Positions 6,960-12,848 of a stretch of 12,848 bases of DNA are shown here, one piece after another; the stretch's first letter is position 1; each line of letters begins with the position of its first letter. A program made the position numbers and the translations under genes. Location: assembly GCA_030837935.1 (NCBI GenBank), contig JAUQXU010000270.1, forward strand, positions 1 through 12,848, written 5' to 3'. The DNA is from Candidatus Brocadia sp. GTDB lineage: Bacteria > Planctomycetota > Brocadiia > Brocadiales > Brocadiaceae. The notes beneath the pieces are model-generated. The model had not been told where the DNA came from. It searched no databases and saw only the letters and a list, made by a program, of their open reading frames with translations.

Positions 6960-6997
6960 TTCATTCACCTCCATAGGTATTTAAAGCATATTAGATG

Positions 6998-7786
6998 CTA
7001 TTTATTTTTGGTTTCTTCTGGTTTAATGAGTGACATTACATAATACGTTAAACACCATCTCTCTTCGTCGGTAAGCTCCTTGGCAAACGATGGCATGGGT
7101 GTACCATTCAATCCTGTAGTAAACCTGAGATATACCTCCTGAGGTGTACTACCTCCCTTAAACTTTCCTGTGGTAAAATCAAAGGGTTTTATAGGGAATC
7201 CAAAATCATCTTCCTGTTCAGCAGCGCTGGGGCCATCTCCACGGCCTTCAATGCCATGGCACTTCCAGCATTCCAGTTTTTCTTCGTAAATTTTTTTCCC
7301 CTCTGCAATGCATTTTTCTGTCGGCCTGACCATCAAACCAACCTCTACAGGTGGGTCAGGTTTTCTGACTTCAAATGCCTCAGAAAAACTCTTCAGGACG
7401 GGAATTACCGATAGTCGCTGCTCTTCCGTTAAAACATCCCAGGGGATCATTGTGGAATTTGGGACACCAAAGGAAATGGTCCTATAAATATCTTCGTCCC
7501 TAGGAAGTGAACCGCTCGGGGTCGTTCTAAACTTATAGGCGCCTCGTGAAAAATCGCGTGGCTTAGGCAACATTGACCTTGCAAGAGGTCCGTCTCCCTT
7601 ACCCTCCTCGCCATGACAGGGGCTACAATATTTTTTATAGGTATCCTTACCCAACTCTGTAACCTCCGTTGGTACTTTAAATTCGGCTTTAGCATTCATT
7701 GGCGCCATACTGAACATAATTGCTATACTCGCTACCGCCGTTGCACTCCATAAACCAATCTTATCCAATAAGACCTTAGGTTTCAT
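6998..7786 (-). CDS. Diheme cytochrome c, probable partner of the octaheme HAO-like protein
   Basis: This 262-residue exported protein has two class-I cytochrome c domains. Heme motifs are CSPCH (54-58) and CWKCH (173-177), each followed by a conserved G.EGxGDGP-like stretch. Likely distal Met ligands are Met113 (STMIPW) and Met231 (GTPMPSF). The signal peptide ends PMNAKA around residue 34. ATG 7786 is preceded by AAAGGAGG with ten bases spacing. In Kuenenia a diheme cytochrome of this kind is encoded directly before an octaheme HAO-like protein and forms a complex with it; the order and 38-nt spacing here match, so I infer an electron-transfer subunit feeding or draining the octaheme protein. 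The short repeats of GDGP suggest the two halves arose by internal duplication. Confidence 0.93.
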   Translation of the reverse strand: MKPKVLLDKIGLWSATAVASIAIMFSMAPMNAKAEFKVPTEVTELGKDTYKKYCSPCHGEEGKGDGPLARSMLPKPRDFSRGAYKFRTTPSGSLPRDEDIYRTISFGVPNSTMIPWDVLTEEQRLSVIPVLKSFSEAFEVRKPDPPVEVGLMVRPTEKCIAEGKKIYEEKLECWKCHGIEGRGDGPSAAEQEDDFGFPIKPFDFTTGKFKGGSTPQEVYLRFTTGLNGTPMPSFAKELTDEERWCLTYYVMSLIKPEETKNK

Positions 7787-7865
7787 ATCAGCCTATCCTC
7801 CTTTCCTCTTGCGATGTTATAAACTCAACCATTTGTTTTAACCAATACACTTTTTCGCTCCTTTT

Positions 7866-8621
7866 CTAATTCTGTGAATAAACAAACTCTATCGATGTAG
7901 TTTCTTTAGGGTGTACCGTTACCTCCTTTTCTAAATTTCCCAACTCTTCATGCCAAACCTGGAATTTATATGTCCCTGGCGGGATGTCACAAATTTCAAA
8001 ATATCCATTTCTATCCGTCACATCAAAATAGGGATTATCGAAGACGACAATCCACGCATACGCGTATTTGTGGAGATCACATGACAGTCTTATAATTTCC
8101 GGGTAATCAAATTTTTTTGATATTCTTTGTTTGTAAGTCGTGCCAAGATTAAATGGCTGATTCTTCATTGAGCGGGTATGGATATTGTGCATCCCTTCAT
8201 CGCCATGTAAAATATCAATGGTAGTACCTGTCAAAATCGGAACTACGTGAGGAATGAAAATATTGTTTTGCTGGTCTATGATGGGATGAATTGTTGGTAT
8301 AACCTTTTTTTTACCTTCTGTAATATCCTTAATAGAAACCGTGACGTTTTTGATTCCATTATTGATCTTACTGAAGATAAGTTTCTCGGAAGGAATTTTA
8401 GAAGTGTCGGATAATTCCCAGTCGCGATATAAATTGAGTCCCACTGCAGCCAAATCATCCGTGTATTTAACGTTGCCAATGACATTACCACCATCAATAA
8501 CTTCTATCTCGGTATACTGTTGCTCCGCCGATAAAATTTTTGAAGATATTCCACACCAACCTAAAAATCCACATAAAACACTTAAAAAAAATATATGTCT
8601 CATCACCTGAAATTCAGACAA
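7866..8621 (-). CDS. Secreted cupredoxin-like protein with C-terminal carboxypeptidase-regulatory-like fold
   Basis: This protein (251 residues from TTG 8621) has an N-terminal signal sequence, a plastocyanin-like region (about 100-195) and a small beta domain (NPYFDVTDRNGYFEICDIPPGTYKFQVWHEE, given here only as positions 197-225) of the carboxypeptidase-regulatory type. Confidence 0.
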   Translation of the reverse strand: MSEFQVMRHIFFLSVLCGFLGWCGISSKILSAEQQYTEIEVIDGGNVIGNVKYTDDLAAVGLNLYRDWELSDTSKIPSEKLIFSKINNGIKNVTVSIKDITEGKKKVIPTIHPIIDQQNNIFIPHVVPILTGTTIDILHGDEGMHNIHTRSMKNQPFNLGTTYKQRISKKFDYPEIIRLSCDLHKYAYAWIVVFDNPYFDVTDRNGYFEICDIPPGTYKFQVWHEELGNLEKEVTVHPKETTSIEFVYSQN

Positions 8622-8707
8622 ACAAGTTTGTCCTTACTATCCTTTCCTCTATAAAGCAAGTAAACATGAATACCATTATTATTAATGATAGCAATTTATC
8701 GTAGTTC

Positions 8708-8865
8708 TTACAACCCAATTAATATCAACGTCACAAGACTGACAAAAATCATTCCCATACGTAACAAAAATATAAAATACTTAAAATAGCTTCTAAGTGG
8801 TAAATTTCAGTGATACTTAAATCTTCATAAGGTTCTACATGTTTGATATGGATTGGCATATACAT
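8708..8865 (-). pseudogene. Doubtful small membrane-protein ORF with a T-run frameshift
   Basis: The 324-bp gap between the cupredoxin and M1 peptidase genes has no clear gene. One minus-strand frame opens at ATG 8865 (MYMPIHIKHVEPYEDLS, 38 codons to TGA at 8751-8749). If one T were added to the run of five at 8770-8766, the frame would instead continue as YFLLRMGMIFVSLVTL to TAA at 8710, giving about 52 residues with a C-terminal membrane helix. There is no convincing ribosome-binding site, and AT-rich DNA yields hydrophobic frames by chance, so this is weak. Confidence 0.22.
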
Positions 8866-8945
8866 AATTTCACGAATGAAATAATACTTTCATAAATATA
8901 ATTCCATTTACCGAAGATAAGCGCCATACTTAAGAATAGATAACC

Positions 8946-11057
8946 TTATTTAGTAAGGGACCGCTGCATCGGACTGTCCGTCACGGCGAATGCCCCCTTA
9001 TCAACATTCTTTCCATCGGCAAAGACGAGGTAACTATACTTTCCATAGTGAGGTATCTTGAACCCTACGCTTTTAATCGCATCCGAACTGAGACCTGCAA
9101 ACAAGACAACTCCTTTTTTCATATTCTTAACATTTTTAACCGTCACAAGAAAGGCATTACCTTTATTGCCAAATGTTACTTTATTTAGCACAAAGAATCC
9201 ATCTTCAAATGAGAAATCTTTTGGTAAATTTCCGATAAATATCTTCGTAAGTTTATTCTCCGCTACCCCCCCCAGAATAAACAGGCTTTTTTGAGACAAC
9301 TCTGTTTCTGTCACCGCTGTATCTGCCTTCACCACATCCTTGCCACCCGCCAATAATTCAGCAAGTTTCTTGTAGGTCTCCTGCAAAACATCTCCTCCAC
9401 CCGTCGGATAGACAATAACCTTATCATCATCCCCCATTACCAAATCTATCGTAGGTGGAATTTCTTCCCTATGGAGGCGTCGAAACACATCACATTGAGG
9501 ATCTATGGCAATATGCCTGGGCTGAGATTTTGTCTGGATGGATATAGGGCTAGATAATTCATTCACCTCTGCAATAGTATACATAGTTTCACCATCCAAT
9601 TCCAGTTGAATAGGCAAGGAGAGACGGTATGGTTTACCCTGCTGAATGATCTCCACCCTTGTTAACCAACCATCTTTGACCTTTTCCATGTCTGTTTTAC
9701 CCAGTTCAACAAAGGGCGCCCCTTCCCGATTAATCCATTGTTCAAAGAACCAGGATAGGTTCATCTTGCTGGTATCTTCAAAAATATGCCGGATGTCTTT
9801 CCAGCCTGCTTCCTGCCAAATCTTATCTTTGTATAATCTCCTCAGTGATTGATAAAACAAATCATCTCCAACCATCCGCCTTAACATGTGGAATACCATT
9901 GCGGTCTTTCCATATCCAATGGCCTGGGTTGCCTGATCTCTTCTGCCGATAAATTTTTTTAAGGGCAAATCGTTCTCTTCGGTTACGTAATTGGTGTATT
10001 TTCTGCAAATATCCTTGCGATACTCCTCGGCAGAGGCACTGTCCTTGAGCTCTTTATAATAATAGTCCGCCATATAGGCTGTTAAGCCCTCACACCAGTT
10101 TCCCTGAGACTCATCCACAAAAACCGAGTTACCCCACCAATTGTGTAAAATCTCATGACCCAGAGAAGTGTCTACAATAAATGGCATTTTTACGACGGTA
10201 TTCCCCAGCAGGGTAAACGAAGGCATACCATAACCCGTTTGAAAGAAATTTTCCACAATGGCAAATTTTCTGTAGGGATAGTCCCCCAGGAGTTTTTGGT
10301 ACATATCCAGATAGCGTGTGGTGGCATTTACATACGTTTCCACCAAGCCTTGTTCTTCGGGGAAAAAATAAGCGTAAATATCAATACCTTTATGATTGAT
10401 ACTTGTTACTTTATATTTCCCGGCCACAAGGTCACATCCCTCCGACACATTCCTTTCTTCCCATGTGGTATATGTCTTACCATCAACCGATTTCTTGCTT
10501 ACCAGCGTACCCTGCGTTACTGCCTCATATCCTTCTGGCGTAATCACAGTCATCGTAAAAGCCGCCAGAGAACCAGGGATATCGGGATACCAGGTGCATG
10601 AAGGACTCAGGTAAACCCCTGCCTCATCAATAATACCGATTGTTTCGCCAACGTCCTCCAATTCTAACGAGGCCGGCTTCCCAAAAAGACATCCTTCGTA
10701 TGCAATATCCAGCACCACGCTGTCCGCTTGCCTCAGGTCTGATGGTATTGTAATTTCCAAACGCTGTCTGTCTCCGTTTGATGTAGTCTTAAAATCTAAC
10801 TTTCTGTTTGAAGTGCCAACGGACAGGATTTGAAATCCCCCGTTAATAAGACACGAAACCTTGTCCGTATCCTTACATTGCACCTGCATATGATCAATAG
10901 CCTTTATCTTGTGCTCTTTCAAATACAGTTCAATCTCCAGATTATGGCTAATTATTTTGTTTTTGCTAATATCATTAGCATATATACTAGATGCAATTGT
11001 AATTGTTAAAATACATATTAAAGGCAGAATATACTTTATTGACCTCATCGTAAACAT
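8946..11057 (-). CDS. Secreted M1-like zinc metallopeptidase (gluzincin)
   Basis: This 703-residue protein carries HEILHNWWGN (residues 301-310), the HExxHxxWG zinc site of M1 peptidases: His301 and His305 bind zinc, Glu302 is the catalytic base, and Glu323 in NWCEGLTAY is the third ligand. The gap from His305 to Glu323 is 17 residues, one fewer than the classical M1 spacing. The usual GxMEN exopeptidase motif is replaced by GYGMPSF (275-281), so true aminopeptidase activity is uncertain. A beta-rich domain precedes the catalytic part, and after about residue 540 there is a region resembling no domain I can name. A signal peptide ends near IYAND. ATG 11057 is preceded by AAAGGAG at six bases. 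It is flanked by gaps on both sides, so it probably forms its own transcript. It may process exported or cell-envelope peptides. Confidence 0.9.
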   Translation of the reverse strand: MFTMRSIKYILPLICILTITIASSIYANDISKNKIISHNLEIELYLKEHKIKAIDHMQVQCKDTDKVSCLINGGFQILSVGTSNRKLDFKTTSNGDRQRLEITIPSDLRQADSVVLDIAYEGCLFGKPASLELEDVGETIGIIDEAGVYLSPSCTWYPDIPGSLAAFTMTVITPEGYEAVTQGTLVSKKSVDGKTYTTWEERNVSEGCDLVAGKYKVTSINHKGIDIYAYFFPEEQGLVETYVNATTRYLDMYQKLLGDYPYRKFAIVENFFQTGYGMPSFTLLGNTVVKMPFIVDTSLGHEILHNWWGNSVFVDESQGNWCEGLTAYMADYYYKELKDSASAEEYRKDICRKYTNYVTEENDLPLKKFIGRRDQATQAIGYGKTAMVFHMLRRMVGDDLFYQSLRRLYKDKIWQEAGWKDIRHIFEDTSKMNLSWFFEQWINREGAPFVELGKTDMEKVKDGWLTRVEIIQQGKPYRLSLPIQLELDGETMYTIAEVNELSSPISIQTKSQPRHIAIDPQCDVFRRLHREEIPPTIDLVMGDDDKVIVYPTGGGDVLQETYKKLAELLAGGKDVVKADTAVTETELSQKSLFILGGVAENKLTKIFIGNLPKDFSFEDGFFVLNKVTFGNKGNAFLVTVKNVKNMKKGVVLFAGLSSDAIKSVGFKIPHYGKYSYLVFADGKNVDKGAFAVTDSPMQRSLTK

Positions 11058-11131
11058 ATGGAACTCCTTTTAGGTTGATTGTATAAGAATTTTCATTTTA
11101 TTTATGCGGATCAAGAGATAGTAGATATAAA

Positions 11132-11220
11132 AATCCCCCTTAATAAAGGGGGATGAAGGGGGTTGTGTTTTTCTTCTCAAATGACAGAGTTATTTACAAC
11201 CACCTTTTCTATGGGGGATT
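11132..11220. mobile_element. MITE-like palindromic element
   Basis: The left end begins AATCCCCCTTAATAAAGG and continues to GGGGGTTGT; the right end (11196-11220) is its imperfect reverse complement, ACAACC then CCTTTT and ATGGGGGATT. The left arm also forms its own hairpin, ATCCCCCTT-AATA-AAGGGGGAT (11133-11154). Such CCCCC/GGGGG-ended palindromes are typical of short non-autonomous repeats scattered through genomes. No clear target duplication is visible. It lies between the M1 peptidase gene and the truncated HEPN-like stub, and its right end supplies the stub's stop codon. Confidence 0.55.
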
Positions 11221-11319
11221 AACTCGACTTTTTAATTAAGTTCCTCCACTTATTTTTGTGGTTAAAATATAAATGATATTCTAATGTTTCAGAGCTGGAG
11301 AGCAGACTTTTTATCTCAT
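11215..11319 (-). pseudogene. Possible HEPN-domain remnant (partner of the nucleotidyltransferase)
   Basis: An ATG directly after the nucleotidyltransferase stop (TGA-ATG) opens a 34-codon frame that begins MNEIKSLLSSSETLE and ends IKKSS-TAA, the TAA lying in the palindromic repeat at 11132-11220. HEPN proteins paired with MNT nucleotidyltransferases are about 120-140 residues, often start with a similar MNE..LL segment, and usually follow with no gap. Here the similarity stops after about 15 residues. I infer a HEPN gene cut off by insertion or decay. The stub could also be chance coding. Confidence 0.35.
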
Positions 11320-11691
11320 TCATATGACAACCCCATCTCTTTGGATATTGAGTAGCAGAGGACTCTTTGTCTTTTGTAGTGACTCTTCTGAAGTGGAGTA
11401 TACAGAGAGGAGTGCATTGTATTTGAGGTTTAGGCCTGTGATAATATCAATCATCCTTTCTATTTCTTTTCCTGGTAATACCTCCCCTTCGAGTAAAACC
11501 ACAACATCAATATCGGAGTCCTTCCATGCTTCAGCCCTTGCATAAGAACCGTAAAGAATCAATTTCTTCAGCCTTCTACCGTAAAGGATCTTCAATTCTT
11601 TTTTTAGTTCCTGAAGAATATTTTTTATACTCCATATACCAAATTCCACGTGGGAATTAACCTTAGTGGTCTTCTGTCTTTTTTTCCTCAT
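11320..11691 (-). CDS. MNT/polymerase-beta-type nucleotidyltransferase domain protein
   Basis: This protein of up to 123 residues contains the nucleotidyltransferase signature GSYARAEAWKDSDIDVVV (about residues 48-65): the GS loop and the SDID pair of metal-binding aspartates. Proteins of this size usually pair with a HEPN protein, where the nucleotidyltransferase is the antitoxin that AMPylates the HEPN ribonuclease toxin. Only a stub of a partner follows at 11215-11319. The ATG at 11691 has no ribosome-binding site and lies at the edge of a 131-bp palindrome, so the original start may be further in: conserved similarity begins near residue 21 (SIKNILQELKKEL), and a GTG at 11649 (Val15) with AAGG upstream is a candidate. 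An orphan antitoxin is a plausible present state. Confidence 0.8.
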   Translation of the reverse strand: MRKKRQKTTKVNSHVEFGIWSIKNILQELKKELKILYGRRLKKLILYGSYARAEAWKDSDIDVVVLLEGEVLPGKEIERMIDIITGLNLKYNALLSVYSTSEESLQKTKSPLLLNIQRDGVVI

Positions 11692-11820
11692 ATATGACTC
11701 TGTTGATTAACTCTCATTTCGACAATATGCTATACCATATACGGTACAATATAGGTAATACGAGATTGTATATGGTATGCCAATTTAGTTTGAAAGGACT
11801 TAATCAACGGAGTCATATAT
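11690..11820. mobile_element. 131-bp palindromic (MITE-like) element
   Basis: Terminal inverted repeats of 21 bp with one mismatch lie at 11690-11710 and 11800-11820 (outer bases ATATATGACTC and GAGTCATATAT). A second perfect 11-bp pair, ATACCATATAC (11732-11742) and GTATATGGTAT (11768-11778), lies inside, so most of the element can fold into one long hairpin. It encodes no transposase. The left end provides the ATG of the nucleotidyltransferase; the right end stops five bases before the end of the broken small ORF at 11825-11959. It differs from the palindrome at 11132-11220. Confidence 0.6.
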
Positions 11821-11824
11821 ACTA

Positions 11825-11959
11825 TTATCTTTTTAAATCCCTTTTAATTTCTCGTAAAACATCTTCTTTTATTTCTAATCTCTCAAGAGCACAAATAATG
11901 GCTGGATTATCTTACAATGCTTTTAATATTTCAAGGATTTTATTCCTATCTGTTTTCAT
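11825..11959 (-). pseudogene. Small broken ORF of unknown function
   Basis: From ATG 11959 the frame reads MKTDRNKILEILKAL, an in-frame TAA (11914-11912), then DNPAIICALERLEIKE and DVLREIKRDLKR to TAA at 11827-11825. The charged helical composition on both sides of the stop suggests one original protein of about 43 residues, perhaps a truncated regulator or antitoxin, now interrupted. No ribosome-binding site is seen before the ATG. The family is not recognised. Confidence 0.3.
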
Positions 11960-12025
11960 TTGACAACTGATATGGCATGATATAGGATGCTGACGTTTAT
12001 AGAATAACGATAAAAATGAATGTTC

Positions 12026-12043
12026 GCGCCGCTAACGCGGCGC
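12026..12043. repeat. GC-rich perfect hairpin
   Basis: GCGCCGC-TAAC-GCGGCGC is a 7-bp all-GC stem with a 4-base loop in otherwise AT-rich DNA. No T-run directly follows on either strand, so it is not a classical terminator, though it could end or stabilise transcripts. It starts a GC-rich island of about 90 bp (see 12049-12117). Confidence 0.6.
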
Positions 12044-12048
12044 AAATT

Positions 12049-12117
12049 AGGCAAATAATTGCATTCGCCCATTGCGCGCCGTCTGCGGTTGCCGCTCAAT
12101 TCCGCCGTTATTTGCCT
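12049..12117. repeat. Inverted repeat enclosing a GC-rich segment
   Basis: AGGCAAATAA (12049-12058) and TTATTTGCCT (12108-12117) are perfect 10-bp inverted copies. The 49 bases between are GC-rich and contain smaller self-complementary words (GCGGTTGCCGC; GCGCGC). With the adjacent hairpin at 12026-12043 it looks like a structured extragenic palindromic element. It lies just upstream of the PIN toxin promoter. Confidence 0.5.
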
Positions 12118-12125
12118 TAAAATCC

Positions 12126-12157
12126 TTGCGAAACTCATGGTATTCTATATAATACCA
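12126..12157 (+). promoter_or_regulatory. Promoter and operator of the toxin-antitoxin pair
   Basis: TTGCGA (12126-12131), a 16-base spacer and a perfect TATAAT (12148-12153) form a good promoter. The -10 box lies inside an exact palindrome, TGGTATT-CTATAT-AATACCA (12138-12157), a likely operator for the ribbon-helix-helix antitoxin. Transcription would start about 12159-12161, at or within three bases of the ATG at 12162, so the mRNA would be leaderless; no ribosome-binding site is present. Confidence 0.6.
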
Positions 12158-12161
12158 CATT

Positions 12162-12581
12162 ATGAGAATTGTAATTGACACCAATGTTTTATATTCAGCT
12201 CTCAGGTCTAAGAAAGGTGCTTCATACAGATTAATTTCACAATTGCCATGCAATACTTTTCAAATAATGCTTTCTGTCCCGTTATACGTGGAATATCAAG
12301 AAGTTTTATTAAAAGGAAAACTTTTAGAAAGATATTCAAAGCAAGAAATACTGGGATTTTTAAGGTATTTTTGTAAAATTTGTATCCATCAAGAGATTTT
12401 CTATTTATGGAGACCTATTTTAAAAGACCAAAAAGATGATATGCTTTTGGAATTAGCGGTAGCAGGTGATTGTGATTACATTGTTACTCACAATATTAAG
12501 CATTTTAAGGGTTTGGAGCAATTTAAACCAAAACCAATAACGCCTAATGAATTTATTGGATTACACGGAGGTTCACTATGA
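12162..12581 (+). CDS. PIN-domain toxin (putative ribonuclease, COG1569-like)
   Basis: This 139-residue protein has the PIN nuclease layout: MRIVIDTNVLYSAL with Asp6, Glu44 in YVEYQEVL, Asp92/93 in KDDMLLELA and Asp103/105 in GDCDYIVTHN, which together bind Mg for RNA cleavage. The order and the NIKHF/ITPNEF ending resemble the PIN family annotated as toxin components of toxin-antitoxin systems. Length is normal and the frame intact. It is the first gene of a two-gene operon: its TGA overlaps the ATG of the antitoxin (ATGA), so toxin precedes antitoxin, the reverse of classical vapBC order. The start codon has no ribosome-binding site and a TATAAT only eight bases upstream, implying leaderless translation. 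RNA target unknown. Confidence 0.9.
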   Translation: MRIVIDTNVLYSALRSKKGASYRLISQLPCNTFQIMLSVPLYVEYQEVLLKGKLLERYSKQEILGFLRYFCKICIHQEIFYLWRPILKDQKDDMLLELAVAGDCDYIVTHNIKHFKGLEQFKPKPITPNEFIGLHGGSL

Positions 12582-12823
12582 GTACTTTGAGTGTGAGATT
12601 ACCGGAATCGTTACATAAAAAAATAAAGAAAATTGCCAAAGAAGAAAAGGTTTCTATTAACCAATTCATAAGCAGTGCAGCAGCCGAAAAGATCTCTGCC
12701 ATTATGACCGTAGACTATTTAAAAAAAGAGGCTAAACTGGGGAAGAGAAAAGATTTTGAAGCAATATTAAAAAAAGTACCAGATGTTGAACCAGAACCAT
12801 ACGATAAATTAACTAAGGCATAA
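12578..12823 (+). CDS. Ribbon-helix-helix antitoxin
   Basis: This 81-residue protein begins with a ribbon-helix-helix DNA-binding domain: strand TLSVRLPES, helix LHKKIKKIAKEEKV, then SINQFISSAAAEKI. The acidic, proline-containing tail (KKVPDVEPEPYDKL) is the part expected to bind and block the PIN toxin. It overlaps the toxin gene by four bases (ATGA), and GGAGG six bases before the ATG makes it independently translatable, which could keep antitoxin in excess over the leaderless toxin. As a dimer it probably represses the operon at the palindrome 12138-12157. The 25 bases after its stop show nothing recognisable. Confidence 0.88.
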   Translation: MSTLSVRLPESLHKKIKKIAKEEKVSINQFISSAAAEKISAIMTVDYLKKEAKLGKRKDFEAILKKVPDVEPEPYDKLTKA

Positions 12824-12848
12824 TCGGGTAATCGGGAGGTCGTAGATT

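Noticed and set aside
7866..8621. Confidence value shown for the cupredoxin-like CDS in the feature list
   Set aside because: The 0.0 in that entry is an error and should read about 0.85. Fuller annotation: signal peptide in residues 8-32; copper-ligand candidates His145 or His148 (GMHNIH), Cys181 and His184 (SCDLH), Ala187 where Met is usual; C-terminal beta domain at 197-225 with PYFDVTDRNGYFEI and PPGTY. TTG 8621 is preferred because AAGGA lies nine bases upstream; ATG 8603 is the alternative, with a poorly spaced site. The gene ends 79 bases before the diheme cytochrome start and is probably co-transcribed with it.
11694..11963. Plus-strand open frame of 89 codons
   Set aside because: It runs through the 131-bp palindrome, lacks a ribosome-binding site and shows no protein-like pattern.
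12026..12117. Integron attC site
   Set aside because: Inverted repeats and a nearby toxin-antitoxin pair are suggestive, but correctly placed core motifs (RYYYAAC and GTTRRRY) are absent and no integrase is visible.
1..12848. CRISPR array, tRNA, rRNA or transposase gene
   Set aside because: No regularly spaced repeats, tRNA cloverleaf, rRNA-like stretch or transposase domain was found on either strand.

Overview
The window looks like part of the chromosome of an anammox planctomycete (Brocadia/Kuenenia/Jettenia type). The strongest reason is a diheme cytochrome c gene followed 38 nt later by an octaheme hydroxylamine-oxidoreductase-like gene, the arrangement of the Kuenenia HAO-like nitrite reductase and its diheme partner. 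The density of secreted c-type cytochromes, the moderately AT-rich DNA and the isolated heme-synthesis gene fit this. The assignment is inferred from gene content only.

Layout. (1) Positions 1-3914, minus strand: a probable operon headed by a GEMM-I (cyclic dinucleotide) riboswitch with its own terminator. It continues with two tandem paralogous secreted proteins of unknown function, a secreted transglutaminase-like protease-fold protein joined to the second paralog by TAA-T-ATG, a truncated GDCCVxC-type zinc-ribbon-like fragment, and a multiheme cytochrome c lipoprotein that runs off the window edge and is interrupted by one in-frame TGA. (2) 3974-5307, plus strand: a consensus promoter, a long hairpin-containing leader, hemC with a TTG start, and a strong bidirectional terminator shared with the convergent cytochrome genes. 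(3) 5349-8621, minus strand: a cupredoxin-like protein, the diheme cytochrome c and the octaheme HAO-like protein, read in that order. (4) 8622-8945: a gene-poor AT-rich gap holding only a doubtful, frameshifted small membrane-protein ORF. (5) 8946-11057, minus strand: a secreted M1-like metallopeptidase. (6) 11058-12848: an accessory segment with a MITE-like palindrome, a nucleotidyltransferase of the HEPN/MNT type whose HEPN partner seems reduced to a 34-residue stub, a second 131-bp palindromic element that supplies the nucleotidyltransferase start codon, a small broken ORF, GC-rich hairpins, and an intact PIN toxin / ribbon-helix-helix antitoxin pair with an apparently leaderless promoter.

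How it works together. HemC makes the heme precursor for the many cytochromes. The diheme and octaheme proteins probably form a periplasmic or anammoxosome redox complex acting on nitrite or hydroxylamine. The riboswitch-led set would tie a group of secreted proteins and a multiheme cytochrome to cyclic dinucleotide signalling. That is the most interesting system here and the least explained by known biology.
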